From positions 16,069-80,068 of the forward strand of contig PAPV01000019.1 in the NCBI GenBank assembly GCA_002709075.1: DNA of 64,000 nt, read 5' to 3'. Source of the DNA: Rhodospirillaceae bacterium. Its GTDB lineage: Bacteria > Pseudomonadota > Alphaproteobacteria > MPNO01 > UBA2964. Both the position numbers and the translations under genes were made by a program. The notes below the pieces were generated by a model, which ran no database searches, had not been told where the DNA came from, and worked only from the letters and a program-made list of their open reading frames with translations. Positions 56,037-64,000 of the stretch are shown here, in pieces; position 1 is the first letter of the stretch, and each line of letters begins with the position of its first letter.

Positions 56037-56843
56037 GTGTCTTTACCTGATAGAAGCTTTGTTAACCTTAAAGAGCTTAAATTGTCTTATCGTGAGAAAG
56101 GCAAGGGGGAGGCCCTAATCTTTATCCATGGAATGGGCGGTGATTCTGGAAATTGGAAGACCCAATATGAAGTTTTTTCGCAGCGATACAGAGTGATCGG
56201 ATGGGATGCTCCTGGCTACGGAGAATCTGACAAATGGAAAATTGATATTCCATCGACCGGTGATTATGCCATGCTAATTATGAATTTCATGGATGCCTTA
56301 AAAATAAGATCAGCTCATCTGGTGGGACATTCATATGGTGCGATTATGGTAATGGCGCTCTATCGTTCTTTTCGAGACCGTGTGTTATCTTTTACTCTAG
56401 CTGAGCCGGTTACCGGTGGGGGCACTACCTCGTTCGAGGAACGATGTAGTTCAATTCAGGTGAGGGAAAGAGAATTAGATGATTTGGGTAGTGAAGGATT
56501 CGCTAGGTTACATGTCCCACGGTCATGTTCTCCGAGCGCAGACCCGGAAATAATCAAACAAGGTGTAGAAATTGCTAAGCAATTAAATCCGGAAGGGTAC
56601 TTAACCCAATTCCGCTCGCTACTCCACGCTAATATATTTGAATGGACTATTCGGCCTCGTATCCCCTCAATGATCGTTGGCGGAGAGAATGATGGCACTG
56701 CGCAGCTTAGTGAAATTAACAAAATTTTTAATAGCCTGCCAGGATCTGAAAAATATATCATTCCGGACATCGGTCATATGATATACCTCGAATATCCAGA
56801 ACGGTTTAATCGGCTGTTAGATAAGTTTTTAAAAAAAGTGTAG
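56037..56843 (+). CDS. Alpha/beta hydrolase
   Basis: A 268-residue alpha/beta hydrolase. The oxyanion segment is IFIHGMGGDSGNW, nucleophile Ser99 in LVGHSYGAIMV, acid in GGENDGTAQ and histidine in DIGHMIYLEYPERF. It resembles haloalkane-dehalogenase-like or C-C hydrolases such as MhpC, but the substrate is unknown. The GTG at 56037, two bases after the fusion gene's stop, gives a normal N-terminus; an in-frame TTG at 55998 lies inside that gene. The start is therefore inferred. Confidence 0.87.
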   Translation: MSLPDRSFVNLKELKLSYREKGKGEALIFIHGMGGDSGNWKTQYEVFSQRYRVIGWDAPGYGESDKWKIDIPSTGDYAMLIMNFMDALKIRSAHLVGHSYGAIMVMALYRSFRDRVLSFTLAEPVTGGGTTSFEERCSSIQVRERELDDLGSEGFARLHVPRSCSPSADPEIIKQGVEIAKQLNPEGYLTQFRSLLHANIFEWTIRPRIPSMIVGGENDGTAQLSEINKIFNSLPGSEKYIIPDIGHMIYLEYPERFNRLLDKFLKKV

Positions 56844-56902
56844 CGTTTTGGTTGAATTTTGGTTTGATAAAATTACACATGACAAAAAAATAGGTTTAAT
56901 TT

Positions 56903-57415
56903 ATGTCTTACACGCTCGAGGAACTAATTTTGGACTGTAAGAGTGCATTACATGAAGATTCTGGTCCCGCGGGGCGTGAGATGGTCCGTTCTTTTGTATC
57001 AAGAGCATGTTTGGATGAAGAATTTATTGTCAAACACTTAAGTGATCCGAGGGCTCCAGAGAGACAGGTGCTGTATGAGGACCCAGAGGTCGGTTTTTGT
57101 ATTTGTGCACATCACTATAAGGGAGCAAAAGGTTCGAAGCCTCATGGCCATGGGGGCTCTTGGGCAATTTATGGCCAGGCAGTTGGTCAAACATTTATGA
57201 ATGAGTGGAAATGTCTGCAAGAGCCCACTTCAAACGAACCAGGCATTGTAGAAAAAGTTGCCGAATATATGATGCTCCCCGGTGATGCCGTTGTTTATAA
57301 TGAAGAAGATTTACATTCTCCAAGGCGAGAGGATACCACCCGATTGATACGTATTGAAGGAAAAAATTTAGAAAACGTGGTGCGCAAACCTTATGCGGTT
57401 GGGACAATTGAATAG
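56903..57415 (+). CDS. Cupin-like protein of cysteine-dioxygenase/DUF-type
   Basis: A 170-residue cupin-fold protein. Probable metal ligands are the histidines in PHGHGGSWAIYGQAVG and the later EEDLHSPRRE. The pattern recalls cysteine dioxygenase-like or AraC-independent small-molecule cupins, but no tyrosine-cysteine pair is visible. It is the last gene of the hydrolase, MoCo-CoxG, hydrolase operon, 59 bases after its neighbour. Function is unassigned. Confidence 0.75.
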   Translation: MSYTLEELILDCKSALHEDSGPAGREMVRSFVSRACLDEEFIVKHLSDPRAPERQVLYEDPEVGFCICAHHYKGAKGSKPHGHGGSWAIYGQAVGQTFMNEWKCLQEPTSNEPGIVEKVAEYMMLPGDAVVYNEEDLHSPRREDTTRLIRIEGKNLENVVRKPYAVGTIE

Positions 57416-57453
57416 GGATTTTTAAAAGTAATGCGTTAGTTTAAACGTGCAGG

Positions 57454-58311
57454 CTAAACTCCGGGACAAGTTTGGGTAACTCCACCATCCACTACAAGCT
57501 CAGTCGCTGTGATGTGACGTGCTTCATCAGAAGCAAGGAATAGTGATGCGTAGGCAATGTCAAAACCGGTCCCCATGCGTTTAGTTGGAATTAAGGCATT
57601 TCTTGCCGAGCGATAGGCTTCTGAGGAATTGAAACCCTTATACTCATATGCTGGTTTTCCTTTTACTAACCGTTTAATAAATGGGGTGTCTATGTAACCG
57701 GGTAACACGCAGTTTGCTCGAATTCCTCTCGGTGCTAGTTGTAGTGCAATATTTCGAGTAAATTCGATCATCGCTCCCTTTGTTGCAGAGTAAACTGCGG
57801 TTGGTACATTTAAATGTCTTATACCAGCTATGGAAGCGATATTTATTATTGCGCCTCCCGCCGACTTTTGCATGTGTGGAGCAACCTCTCGACAGGTTAA
57901 CATAGCGGATGTAATATTGCGTGAAAATGTAGAGTTCCAGTCATTTACGGTAATTGTTTCGAGAGCCCTTCCAGTTCCCTGACCCCCAACGTTATTATGC
58001 AAAACATCTATTTTATTATAACGGTCAATACATGTTTCCGCCATTTCTATAACGGACTTCTCATCTGTCACGTCGCATTGAAGAGCTGACGCCTCTCCCC
58101 CTGCAATTTTTATCAGTTTAACGGTCTCTTCAGCGGCATCAAGGCGATTATCTACGCAAAGTACCTTTCCACCTTCTTTTGCATAAACATACGCAGCTGC
58201 TTTACCATTACCCCAACCCTCTCCTATTGATCCAGCGCCCGAAACGATGATTACTTTTCCGTTCATTCGATCGCGAGAGGTTGTTTTTTCATCAGGATCC
58301 ATGTTTTGCAT
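57454..58311 (-). CDS. Short-chain dehydrogenase/reductase
   Basis: A 285-residue SDR. Cofactor motif SGAGSIGEG, then NNVGG, catalytic serine in NIASIAG and YSATKGA (Tyr-x3-Lys), followed by LAPRGIRANCVLPGYIDTPF. An aspartate in CVDNRLD after beta strand two suggests NAD. About 16 residues precede the usual start; an ATG at 58263 (MNGKVIIVSG) is possible but lacks a ribosome-binding site, while a GGA lies near the ATG at 58311. It is a single gene, convergent with the cupin gene. Confidence 0.9.
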   Translation of the reverse strand: MQNMDPDEKTTSRDRMNGKVIIVSGAGSIGEGWGNGKAAAYVYAKEGGKVLCVDNRLDAAEETVKLIKIAGGEASALQCDVTDEKSVIEMAETCIDRYNKIDVLHNNVGGQGTGRALETITVNDWNSTFSRNITSAMLTCREVAPHMQKSAGGAIINIASIAGIRHLNVPTAVYSATKGAMIEFTRNIALQLAPRGIRANCVLPGYIDTPFIKRLVKGKPAYEYKGFNSSEAYRSARNALIPTKRMGTGFDIAYASLFLASDEARHITATELVVDGGVTQTCPGV

Positions 58312-58437
58312 AAAAAATCCACTATTTATTTATCCACAAGGTGATTTGGCCTCGTTCACAGATATTGGTCAAGGGTAAAAAAGTTGTCATTTTCAAGTAT
58401 AGATCATAAATTCCGTTTTGAAATGTAGGAGAATTCG

Positions 58438-59274
58438 ATGCCAATATCGCCAAAAAGTAAGAAATATGACCAAAACATTGAGGCCGAACTAGATTATGCA
58501 ATTGCTGCAAAGGGGAATCGGATTATTTTGAAGCCCTCCGTACCTGGTGGCAAAAGTGGAAAGCGTGAAGGTCAGTTCGAAAGAAGAACAGTAAAGATCG
58601 TAAATGCGAGACCTCTAATTGGTACTCTTTCAGTTGATGTAGAGGGGTTTGACCTAGTGCGGTCCGTCACTAAGGTATCTAATTTTTATGACGATATGCA
58701 GATCTCAGAAATCTATGATTTAGAGTGCGAGAAACTTGTTCAACAGTTAACAGGTTGTTCTCGTGCTGTAGTTTTCGACCACACAAAACGTTGTGATGAC
58801 AAGACTGAGCGCGAAAGGCTCATGGTTCGTGAGCCAGTGCAAGGAGTTCACAACGATTATACGGAAGTGTCCGCGGCACAGCGCGTTAAAGACATAATGG
58901 GAGTAGAAGCAAACGAATTATTGGCTCACCAATTTTCTATTGTAAATGTATGGCGATCGATAAAAGGTGCAATAGAGACAATGCCTCTTGCTATTTGTGA
59001 TGCACAATCGGTATCAACAAATGATCTTATAGTAGCAGAGAGGCGATCAAAGGAGCGAACAGGCTTTACTTTTCGGCTTGCGTTTAATGCCCTTCACAAA
59101 TGGTTTTATTTTCCAAAGATGCGTTTTGAGGAGGTGCTGATGATTAAATCATATGATACACGCGATGATGGAACGGCTCGATTTACGCCGCATACAGCGT
59201 TCGTCGACCCACTTACTAAAAAAGACTCTAGACCCCGTCAAAGCATCGAAACACGTGTATTTGCATTTCACTAA
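58438..59274 (+). CDS. CmcJ/NvfI-family oxygenase-like protein
   Basis: A 278-residue protein of the CmcJ/NvfI (gibberellin desaturase/AsaB-like) family of Fe(II)/2-oxoglutarate-type oxygenases. The HxD pair is His138-Asp140 (GVHNDYT) and a late histidine is in RFTPHTAF; SIETRVFAFH at the end is family-typical, with the conserved arginine. Family members act in fungal and bacterial natural product pathways and in methylation steps. The AGGAG precedes the ATG by six bases. The substrate is unknown. Confidence 0.85.
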   Translation: MPISPKSKKYDQNIEAELDYAIAAKGNRIILKPSVPGGKSGKREGQFERRTVKIVNARPLIGTLSVDVEGFDLVRSVTKVSNFYDDMQISEIYDLECEKLVQQLTGCSRAVVFDHTKRCDDKTERERLMVREPVQGVHNDYTEVSAAQRVKDIMGVEANELLAHQFSIVNVWRSIKGAIETMPLAICDAQSVSTNDLIVAERRSKERTGFTFRLAFNALHKWFYFPKMRFEEVLMIKSYDTRDDGTARFTPHTAFVDPLTKKDSRPRQSIETRVFAFH

Positions 59275-59379
59275 TTTTGAGAGTATTTACTAATTTTTAT
59301 TTGATGCAGCCGCGCACATTCCTGTAAAATACCGTCAGTTTACCAATTTTTTTTCCGATAGAAAATTATAAAAACTTAA

Positions 59380-60198
59380 TCAATTTCTCCAGACCACTGG
59401 ATAAGCCTCAGAGTCTAGTGGGCCGCCTTCTTCAAGGTCTTGAGTGTTGTTAGCGGCAGGAACATATGGTCTTGGCTGCCAATATGACTCGCTACCTGCG
59501 TATCGAGTTGAAAGTGCGCGTCGCCTTCGAGTTGTTGTTTTATTGGGAAAAGCGGCATGAAGAACACCTGCATGAAAAAACAGCGCATCACCGGGTAACA
59601 TATTGTAAGAAACTACCTCATACAGATCTGGGTTCTCATCTATATTAGGAACTGGTCCATCATATTGATCCGCCTCCTCCACCAAAACCCCCTCGGCTAT
59701 TCGAACAGGTTGATAAATTTTTCCGGACCGATGTGATCCTTTCACAAAACGTAACGCACCTGAATTTTCATCCACCGCATCTAAGGGTATCCAAAATGAT
59801 CCGAAATCTGGACCACCTATTTCGTAATAGGGCAAGTCTTGATGCCAATGAGTTTTGTTCTCTGTTCCCGGTTCTTTGACTAACAAATGCTCATCGACAT
59901 AATTAAGTTTTTCAGTACGCATTATTTTTGCAGCTAATTCGGTTACATTGCTCTCCTCTTCGAATCTACGGAAAGCTTCTATGCGACGACACATGTGGTG
60001 ATCAGTAAAAAAACGCCCGCCGGATTCGCCGATATAATCCCTTGCTATTGGGCTCGGATTTTCCATAGCTTGCTCAATGCCATCAACTAAAATGTCTAGC
60101 CAATAAACTGAAAAGGCCTCTTTGATAAGTATCACCCCATCTTCGCGCCATTGCCTGCTTGTCTTTGCGTTGACGTCTTTTAAAATAGTACCAGTCAT
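59380..60198 (-). CDS. Phytanoyl-CoA dioxygenase (PhyH)-family oxygenase
   Basis: A 272-residue Fe(II)/2-oxoglutarate oxygenase. The HxD iron pair is His119-Asp121 (THWHQDLPYYE), distal histidine in FHAGVLHAAFP, and the cofactor arginine in RRRRALSTRY. Family members hydroxylate phytanoyl-CoA, ectoine and many small molecules. GGAGC precedes the ATG. It is convergent with the CmcJ-like gene, about 105 bases apart. Substrate unknown. Confidence 0.9.
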   Translation of the reverse strand: MTGTILKDVNAKTSRQWREDGVILIKEAFSVYWLDILVDGIEQAMENPSPIARDYIGESGGRFFTDHHMCRRIEAFRRFEEESNVTELAAKIMRTEKLNYVDEHLLVKEPGTENKTHWHQDLPYYEIGGPDFGSFWIPLDAVDENSGALRFVKGSHRSGKIYQPVRIAEGVLVEEADQYDGPVPNIDENPDLYEVVSYNMLPGDALFFHAGVLHAAFPNKTTTRRRRALSTRYAGSESYWQPRPYVPAANNTQDLEEGGPLDSEAYPVVWRN

Positions 60199-60780
60199 CT
60201 ATTGCTCCACTTTACATAGAACCATTTGCATCGGTTATGCTGAAAATGCAACTATATTTTCTCCTTACTTTGCGCTTGCCATTTGTTAAAAAAGCAAAAG
60301 TTGTACAATTTCCCATAAAAAACCTTTTTATAGTGTATGTTGCTGTCATATCGACTCCCTAACAGAGACTGCATCCAAATTCACCAACACCCGGATTAAG
60401 ATCGATTACTAAATATTAATTAATTAATATTGTTTTCAGCACCTTTTGCAAACTTTAGTACTTTCTTTTGATTGGCAAAAACAGGTAATTTTGTAACTAA
60501 TTTATGATATGTTCCTTTCCAAACTTTAAAATAATCTCGGTGCATCATTATTGAAGAAAGCGGTCTTTATCGGTCAAAAGCAAGTCATATAATTAATCCG
60601 AATGATTTGAATATTAAATATGCTAACGTGATTTCTGTTGCCGACAAGTTTAAATATATTGGTTCTATAACTAATTATTATAATTCGCCACTTGGAAGCT
60701 GACCGTAACCTGCAGATCCAACCGCTTTTCTTCTTAGATGGCCATGTAAAGATTTAACTTATTAACATAAGTCGCAAACA
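60199..60780. other. AT-rich intergenic region
   Basis: This 580-base stretch between two minus-strand genes holds no gene I can support. It is very AT-rich and should contain the PhyH-like gene's promoter. Confidence 0.4.
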
Positions 60781-61374
60781 TCAAATGTGTTTTTCGGGGT
60801 TCCACCCCCCAGGAGAAAGATGTTTTTGACCAAAAACCAATGGGCGTTGCTCTAGGTCAGTTGCCATCGTATCATTGAAACGATTAAGCCAGCCGAAAAG
60901 AGAAATTACCGAAACAATTTCGACAATTTGATCCTCACTAAAATAAAGTTTTAGTCGATCCATGTCTCCATCAGTAACTGTGTTTGGGACTTGTCCTGCT
61001 GACTGCGCCAGAGATAAAGCGGCGCGTTCTCCTTCCGAAAAGAGGTTGTTACGTTCAAATTCATAAATCATCTCTATTTTTTTTGCCGAAACACCGTCCA
61101 CATTTGCAGCACTCTCAGCAGTGTGTGCCATGCAATACTGACATCCAGCCGATCGACTTGCCATATGTGCAACCATCCGTTTAAGGTCTGTTGGGACTGC
61201 GCTTGGCACCCCAATAACCTCCCTGGCAAGACGCGAAAAAGCCTTCAGAATACGCGGAATACGACCCATTAGGTAAAAACTGTTGGGTACAAATCCAAGC
61301 GCTTTTTCCGATCGACTAAATTCATCTTTCAACCCAGCTATTTGTTGCATAGATGCAGGTGATATCCTTGCCAT
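60781..61374 (-). CDS. Carboxymuconolactone decarboxylase/AhpD-family protein, paralogue of 25521-26135
   Basis: A 197-residue AhpD-like protein. The redox motif is Cys78-x2-Cys81 with His84 (GCQYCMAH). The rest follows the same plan as the paralogue at 25521-26135: FERNNLFSEGERAALSLAQSAG and SLFGWLNRFNDTMATDLE align with its segments. An AAGGA-type site precedes the ATG. It is alone on its transcript near tRNA-Thr. Peroxidase-related activity is the family annotation. Confidence 0.88.
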   Translation of the reverse strand: MARISPASMQQIAGLKDEFSRSEKALGFVPNSFYLMGRIPRILKAFSRLAREVIGVPSAVPTDLKRMVAHMASRSAGCQYCMAHTAESAANVDGVSAKKIEMIYEFERNNLFSEGERAALSLAQSAGQVPNTVTDGDMDRLKLYFSEDQIVEIVSVISLFGWLNRFNDTMATDLEQRPLVFGQKHLSPGGWNPEKHI

Positions 61375-61570
61375 TTAATTCATCCTTTCCAAGTTTTGCG
61401 TTGACTGACAACTATATTCAAAATTTCTGTTGAATTAATTAAATATTTATCGGTACTAAAAGTTCCGCCCAAGTTTTCATAGCAGAATATTTTCGATTTT
61501 ATTTTTACCGTTTTGTTTGTACTTTAGCTGTTTATTGATCTTTGGTACTGAAGGAAAAATAACAGAGGAA

Positions 61571-61646
61571 TGGTGCCGGCTAGAGGATTTGAACCCCTGA
61601 CCCCCTGATTACAAATCAGATGCTCTACCAACTGAGCTAAGCCGGC
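61571..61646 (-). tRNA. tRNA-Thr (anticodon TGT)
   Basis: On the minus strand the 76-base gene begins GCCGGC at 61646 and ends CCA at 61571. The acceptor stem GCCGGC pairs with GCCGGC before ACCA. The anticodon arm CTGATTTGTAATCAG gives a TGT anticodon, so it reads ACA and other threonine codons. The T-arm contains GGTTCAAATCC. CCA is encoded. A single gene, not in the tRNA-Tyr/tRNA-Gly group. Confidence 0.95.
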
Positions 61647-62686
61647 AAATAATTCATTCATATCTGGGTAGCATGAGTTTTAACGTTCGTATACTCAAAT
61701 GTTCAACCAAACAAGAGTGGATGGTAGTGTGATTCAGCGCTTTGTAAGCAATCTTTGTCGGGAAAACAAGTGAGTATTTTTAACAGCCGAGAGGTGGAAT
61801 ATATTCAACAAATATAAAGCATTAATCGCGTTAGTTATTGAACCTTGAAAATATTACAGGCCGGAATTAATTGTTTTTTTAAGGCTTATTTCTGAGATTT
61901 TAGTTGCACTCCGATAAAATTTTTTAATCAGGTATCGGCTTTAATGAGATTACTAATTAAATTTTAGTAAAAAATATGGCTAAAACTGAGTAGATCTCTG
62001 AAAAATGCTTATTGCAGCCATTTGTTTTTGCTGCACAGACATTTGTTCAGTATGCAAGAATAGTTTTGCTGCTCGGTCCCCGAAGCCTAACCGATGGAAA
62101 GAAAGTAAGAATCTTAAAGTTTAAATCGTTAACCTGAAGATTCGGGTCTCTGCCCAAAGTTGGCCCTTTAATGGATTTGATCTAAAGGGAAGCAGGGTAG
62201 GAAATTAACTTTTTAAGAAGATGAAGATTTTGTAATTAACGCGTTGATAAAAAAACATGGCGATTGCTCTAGACTCCATAATTATGGAAAAACATGGGCT
62301 GTGCGCTGAATAATGGAAGGTGCAAAAGAATTGTTCACAACGGCGCAACTTAAAGAATTCTAAATCTTCTATGAAGCTAACACATGTTAAAATGTGCGGG
62401 CCTGGCAATATTGACGTTGTGCGTCCTTGGTGAATATATTCTGAATATGCTCAAAATATGAAATCAATAGCGGAAATAGTTCGGTCGCACCGGTCTAGTG
62501 CATTTGAACTATCCCGATATTGTGAAGGTGGAAATCAAATACAAATCAGGGAGTCTAAACAGATTTTGTTTGATTAGAGTTAATGTCATTCTGTGGATCT
62601 TAGGATTACCGTTTCGAAAAGTTTAATGCGTTAGGTTTTCGTTTTTTTATTGTATTGTGAGTATAAATCCGATGCATGGATTCTAA
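61647..62686. other. Gene-poor stretch of about 1 kb
   Basis: No intact gene. Around 62257-62576 (plus strand) a frame begins MAIALDSIIMEKHG but has internal stops; it resembles no family I recognise. A minus-strand open frame at 62205-62408 shows no family traits. Confidence 0.4.
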
Positions 62687-63454
62687 TCATTTAGGGTATT
62701 CTTTGGCCGAAAGAGCAAACAATGCAACAGCAGTGGCACTTGCGACATTGAGGCTTTGTATTTTTCCCGTCGAAGGGATTTGGTATACATTGTCACACGT
62801 TTTCTTTGTAAGACGTCGAAGTCCTGACCCCTCTGAACCTACTGTAATGGCCTGATAGGGGACTTGCGGTGAAGACGGGATTCTGACCTTTGATAGTGAA
62901 TCTAGACCAATGCACCAGTAACCTGATTTTTTTAGCAATTCCATTGCGCGAACTAGATTATTAGCATGCACCAGTGGCACAACATCCACAGCGCCGGAAG
63001 CAGATTTGGCTAAAACTCCAGTCAAAGGTGTTGCATTTCTGCTAGGTAAAACAACTGCGTCGGCTCCGAATACTGCGGCGGATCGTAAAATTGCACCTAC
63101 GTTTCGAGGGTCAGTTATTTGATCTAAAAGTACGATAGTTGAAGTTGTTTTTTTTGAAGGTATTAAGCATATTTCTTTTATGGAGACTTCTGGCAGAGGG
63201 CCGGATAATAACGCAATTCCCTGATGCACAGCATTTCTCGGTAGAAGGGCAGAAATTTTTTCTTTGCTTGTTTTTACGGCCACAACATTTGGCGGTATGG
63301 CGAATGTTGTAATATCTTTGGAAATATAAAGCTTTTTGATTTGTCTATTCGGGTTTGCCAGGGCCGCTTCGACGGTATGTTGACCCCAGATCCATATGTC
63401 AGAAATATTTGTGTTTCGTTGTTGGATGGCGTCACGCTGTTTTTTTTTCTTCAT
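62687..63454 (-). CDS. rlmB: 23S rRNA 2'-O-ribose methyltransferase, TrmH/RlmB family
   Basis: A 255-residue SPOUT methyltransferase, most like RlmB that methylates G2251 of 23S rRNA. It has a small substrate-binding N-domain (GQHTVEAALANP), then SPOUT motifs LDQITDPRNVGAILRSA, VGSEGSGLRRL and IPSTGKIQSLNVASATAVALF with the C-terminal knot. It is divergent from the tRNA-Tyr, tRNA-Gly and tuf group, a familiar order in alphaproteobacteria. The first residues are lysine-rich (MKKKKQRDAIQQRN). Confidence 0.93.
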   Translation of the reverse strand: MKKKKQRDAIQQRNTNISDIWIWGQHTVEAALANPNRQIKKLYISKDITTFAIPPNVVAVKTSKEKISALLPRNAVHQGIALLSGPLPEVSIKEICLIPSKKTTSTIVLLDQITDPRNVGAILRSAAVFGADAVVLPSRNATPLTGVLAKSASGAVDVVPLVHANNLVRAMELLKKSGYWCIGLDSLSKVRIPSSPQVPYQAITVGSEGSGLRRLTKKTCDNVYQIPSTGKIQSLNVASATAVALFALSAKEYPK

Positions 63455-63571
63455 GCTATCGATTTCCTTGCTCTTTTCGTTGGTACATTCTATAAAGCGC
63501 CGAAAGAAACTTGGGAATTGTTATTCTGTGTCAGTTGAAAGTGAATTTTATTGGCAAAGTTAATTCTCAAA

Positions 63572-63601
63572 TTGGTTAAAAAATTGGAGCTGGTGTAATA
63601 T
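63572..63601 (+). promoter_or_regulatory. Probable promoter of the tRNA-Tyr/tRNA-Gly/tuf group
   Basis: A -35-like TTGGTT at 63572-63577 and a -10-like TAATAT at 63596-63601 are 18 bases apart and lie 36 bases before the mature tRNA-Tyr end, with no gene in between. Spacing and position fit a housekeeping sigma-70-type promoter. Confidence 0.5.
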
Positions 63602-63637
63602 ATCTGCCAAAGCGTGAAGTTTCCAAAGGGCCTTTCC

Positions 63638-63723
63638 GGAGGGATGCCCGAGTGGCTAAAGGGGACGGGCTGTAAACCCGTTGGCGTACGCCTACGTTGG
63701 TTCGAATCCAACTCCCTCCACCA
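63638..63723 (+). tRNA. tRNA-Tyr (anticodon GTA)
   Basis: The 86-base gene starts GGAGGGA and ends TCCCTCCA followed by encoded CCA. The acceptor stem pairs GGAGGGA with TCCCTCC. The anticodon arm CGGGCTGTAAACCCG gives GTA. It has a long variable arm, as expected for tyrosine, and GGTTCGAATCC in the T-arm. It is followed by tRNA-Gly 56 bases on. Confidence 0.96.
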
Positions 63724-63779
63724 GGTAGCGCAATGGTTGATGACAAGGATGGAAAATGACACCTTGGTAGGTTAGATTT

Positions 63780-63853
63780 GCGGGTGTAGCTCAATGGTAG
63801 AGCCCCAGCCTTCCAAGCTGGTTACGTGGGTTCGATTCCCATCACCCGCTCCA
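63780..63853 (+). tRNA. tRNA-Gly (anticodon TCC)
   Basis: The 74-base gene starts GCGGGTG and ends CACCCGCT with encoded CCA. The anticodon arm CCAGCCTTCCAAGCTGG gives TCC, reading GGA/GGG glycine codons. T-arm GGGTTCGATTCCC. It lies between tRNA-Tyr and tuf, probably on one transcript. Confidence 0.96.
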
Positions 63854-63916
63854 GTGTTTTGAGCTGGTACATTTGTCTGAGTGTTTAGAGCACGTCATTG
63901 AAAAGGAATAATCAGG

Positions 63917-64000
63917 ATGGCGAAAGAAAAATTTGAGCGTACGAAGCCACATTGTAACATTGGCACGATTGGTCACGTTGATCATGGTAAGACGTCACTA
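63917..64000 (+). CDS. tuf: Elongation factor Tu, N-terminal part
   Basis: Partial gene cut by the right edge; 28 codons are visible from the ATG at 63917. The sequence starts [27 protein letters not shown], an unmistakable EF-Tu N-terminus with the G1 motif [13 protein letters not shown] is nine bases upstream. The tRNA-Tyr, tRNA-Gly, tuf order is typical of alpha- and other proteobacteria, and supports one transcript. Confidence 0.97.
   Translation, partial: MAKEKFERTKPHCNIGTIGHVDHGKTSL

Noticed and set aside
62205..62408. Minus-strand 67-residue open frame
   Set aside because: No family traits; it lies in an apparently non-coding stretch.
63490..63794. Minus-strand open frames of 72 and 90 residues over tRNA-Tyr
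   Set aside because: They are antisense translation across a tRNA and contain the peptides that commonly appear as false genes over tRNA-Tyr. The tRNA itself is certain.

Overview
The window is a stretch of bacterial chromosome, AT-rich by eye, with short intergenic gaps. It has the gene order and content of an alphaproteobacterium: the glycyl-tRNA synthetase beta gene (glyS) runs directly into pyruvate phosphate dikinase (ppdK) at the left edge, and rlmB, tRNA-Tyr, tRNA-Gly and tuf stand at the right edge. The AT-rich bases together with many small-molecule catabolic enzymes suggest a marine, SAR116- or Rhodospirillales-like heterotroph. That placement is inferred from content only. I see no transposase, integrase, phage gene or CRISPR array, and I recognise no classical transcription factor among the predicted proteins.

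Layout. (1) 1-3965: housekeeping glyS (partial) and ppdK. (2) 4046-11330: a cupin and zinc alcohol dehydrogenase operon, a divergent TauD-type dioxygenase, a DUF924 protein, and a minus-strand operon of alpha/beta hydrolase, cupin, an arsC-like gene broken by one in-frame stop, and an S9 oligopeptidase. (3) 12449-17878: a cytoplasmic BisC-like molybdoenzyme with a YciI-like protein, then a nickel/cobalt permease, a membrane-anchored trypsin-like protease and a DUF350 protein. (4) 18290-30825: an ornithine-cyclodeaminase-like protein, two of three paralogues of the 4,5-dihydroxyphthalate-decarboxylase/substrate-binding-protein fold, a flavoprotein reductase, a gamma carbonic anhydrase, an aldehyde dehydrogenase, an AhpD-like protein, a kynurenine-formamidase-like hydrolase, and a three-gene cobalt-type nitrile hydratase/thiocyanate hydrolase followed closely by a molybdenum hydroxylase large subunit.

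(5) 31203-43135, minus strand: a polysaccharide-deacetylase-like protein and an isochorismatase-like amidase, an unknown protein, typA and prfC (overlapping stop and start), then the genes ubiD, eutA-like, cupin, third dihydroxyphthalate-decarboxylase-like paralogue and cyclase in that transcription order. (6) 43333-47228: a ring-cleavage group with a dehydrogenase, a VOC-type dioxygenase, LigA/LigB-type dioxygenase subunits and a fumarylacetoacetate hydrolase-like protein. (7) 47968-60198: an exported rhodanese, DMT and MFS transporters, a metallo-beta-lactamase-fold hydrolase, an operon around a molybdenum hydroxylase large subunit fused to a CoxG domain, and CmcJ-like and PhyH-like oxygenases. 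(8) 60781-64000: a second AhpD-like protein, tRNA-Thr, a 1-kb gene-poor stretch, rlmB, tRNA-Tyr, tRNA-Gly and the start of tuf.

Taken together, the middle 55 kb reads as a run of short operons for oxidising, decarboxylating and hydrolysing aromatic, heterocyclic or nitrile-type compounds, flanked by housekeeping genes. Substrates cannot be read from sequence. The most notable points are the split cobalt hydratase next to a molybdenum hydroxylase, the ubiD/eutA pairing, the MoCo-CoxG fusion, the three dihydroxyphthalate-decarboxylase-like paralogues, and the single-stop arsC.
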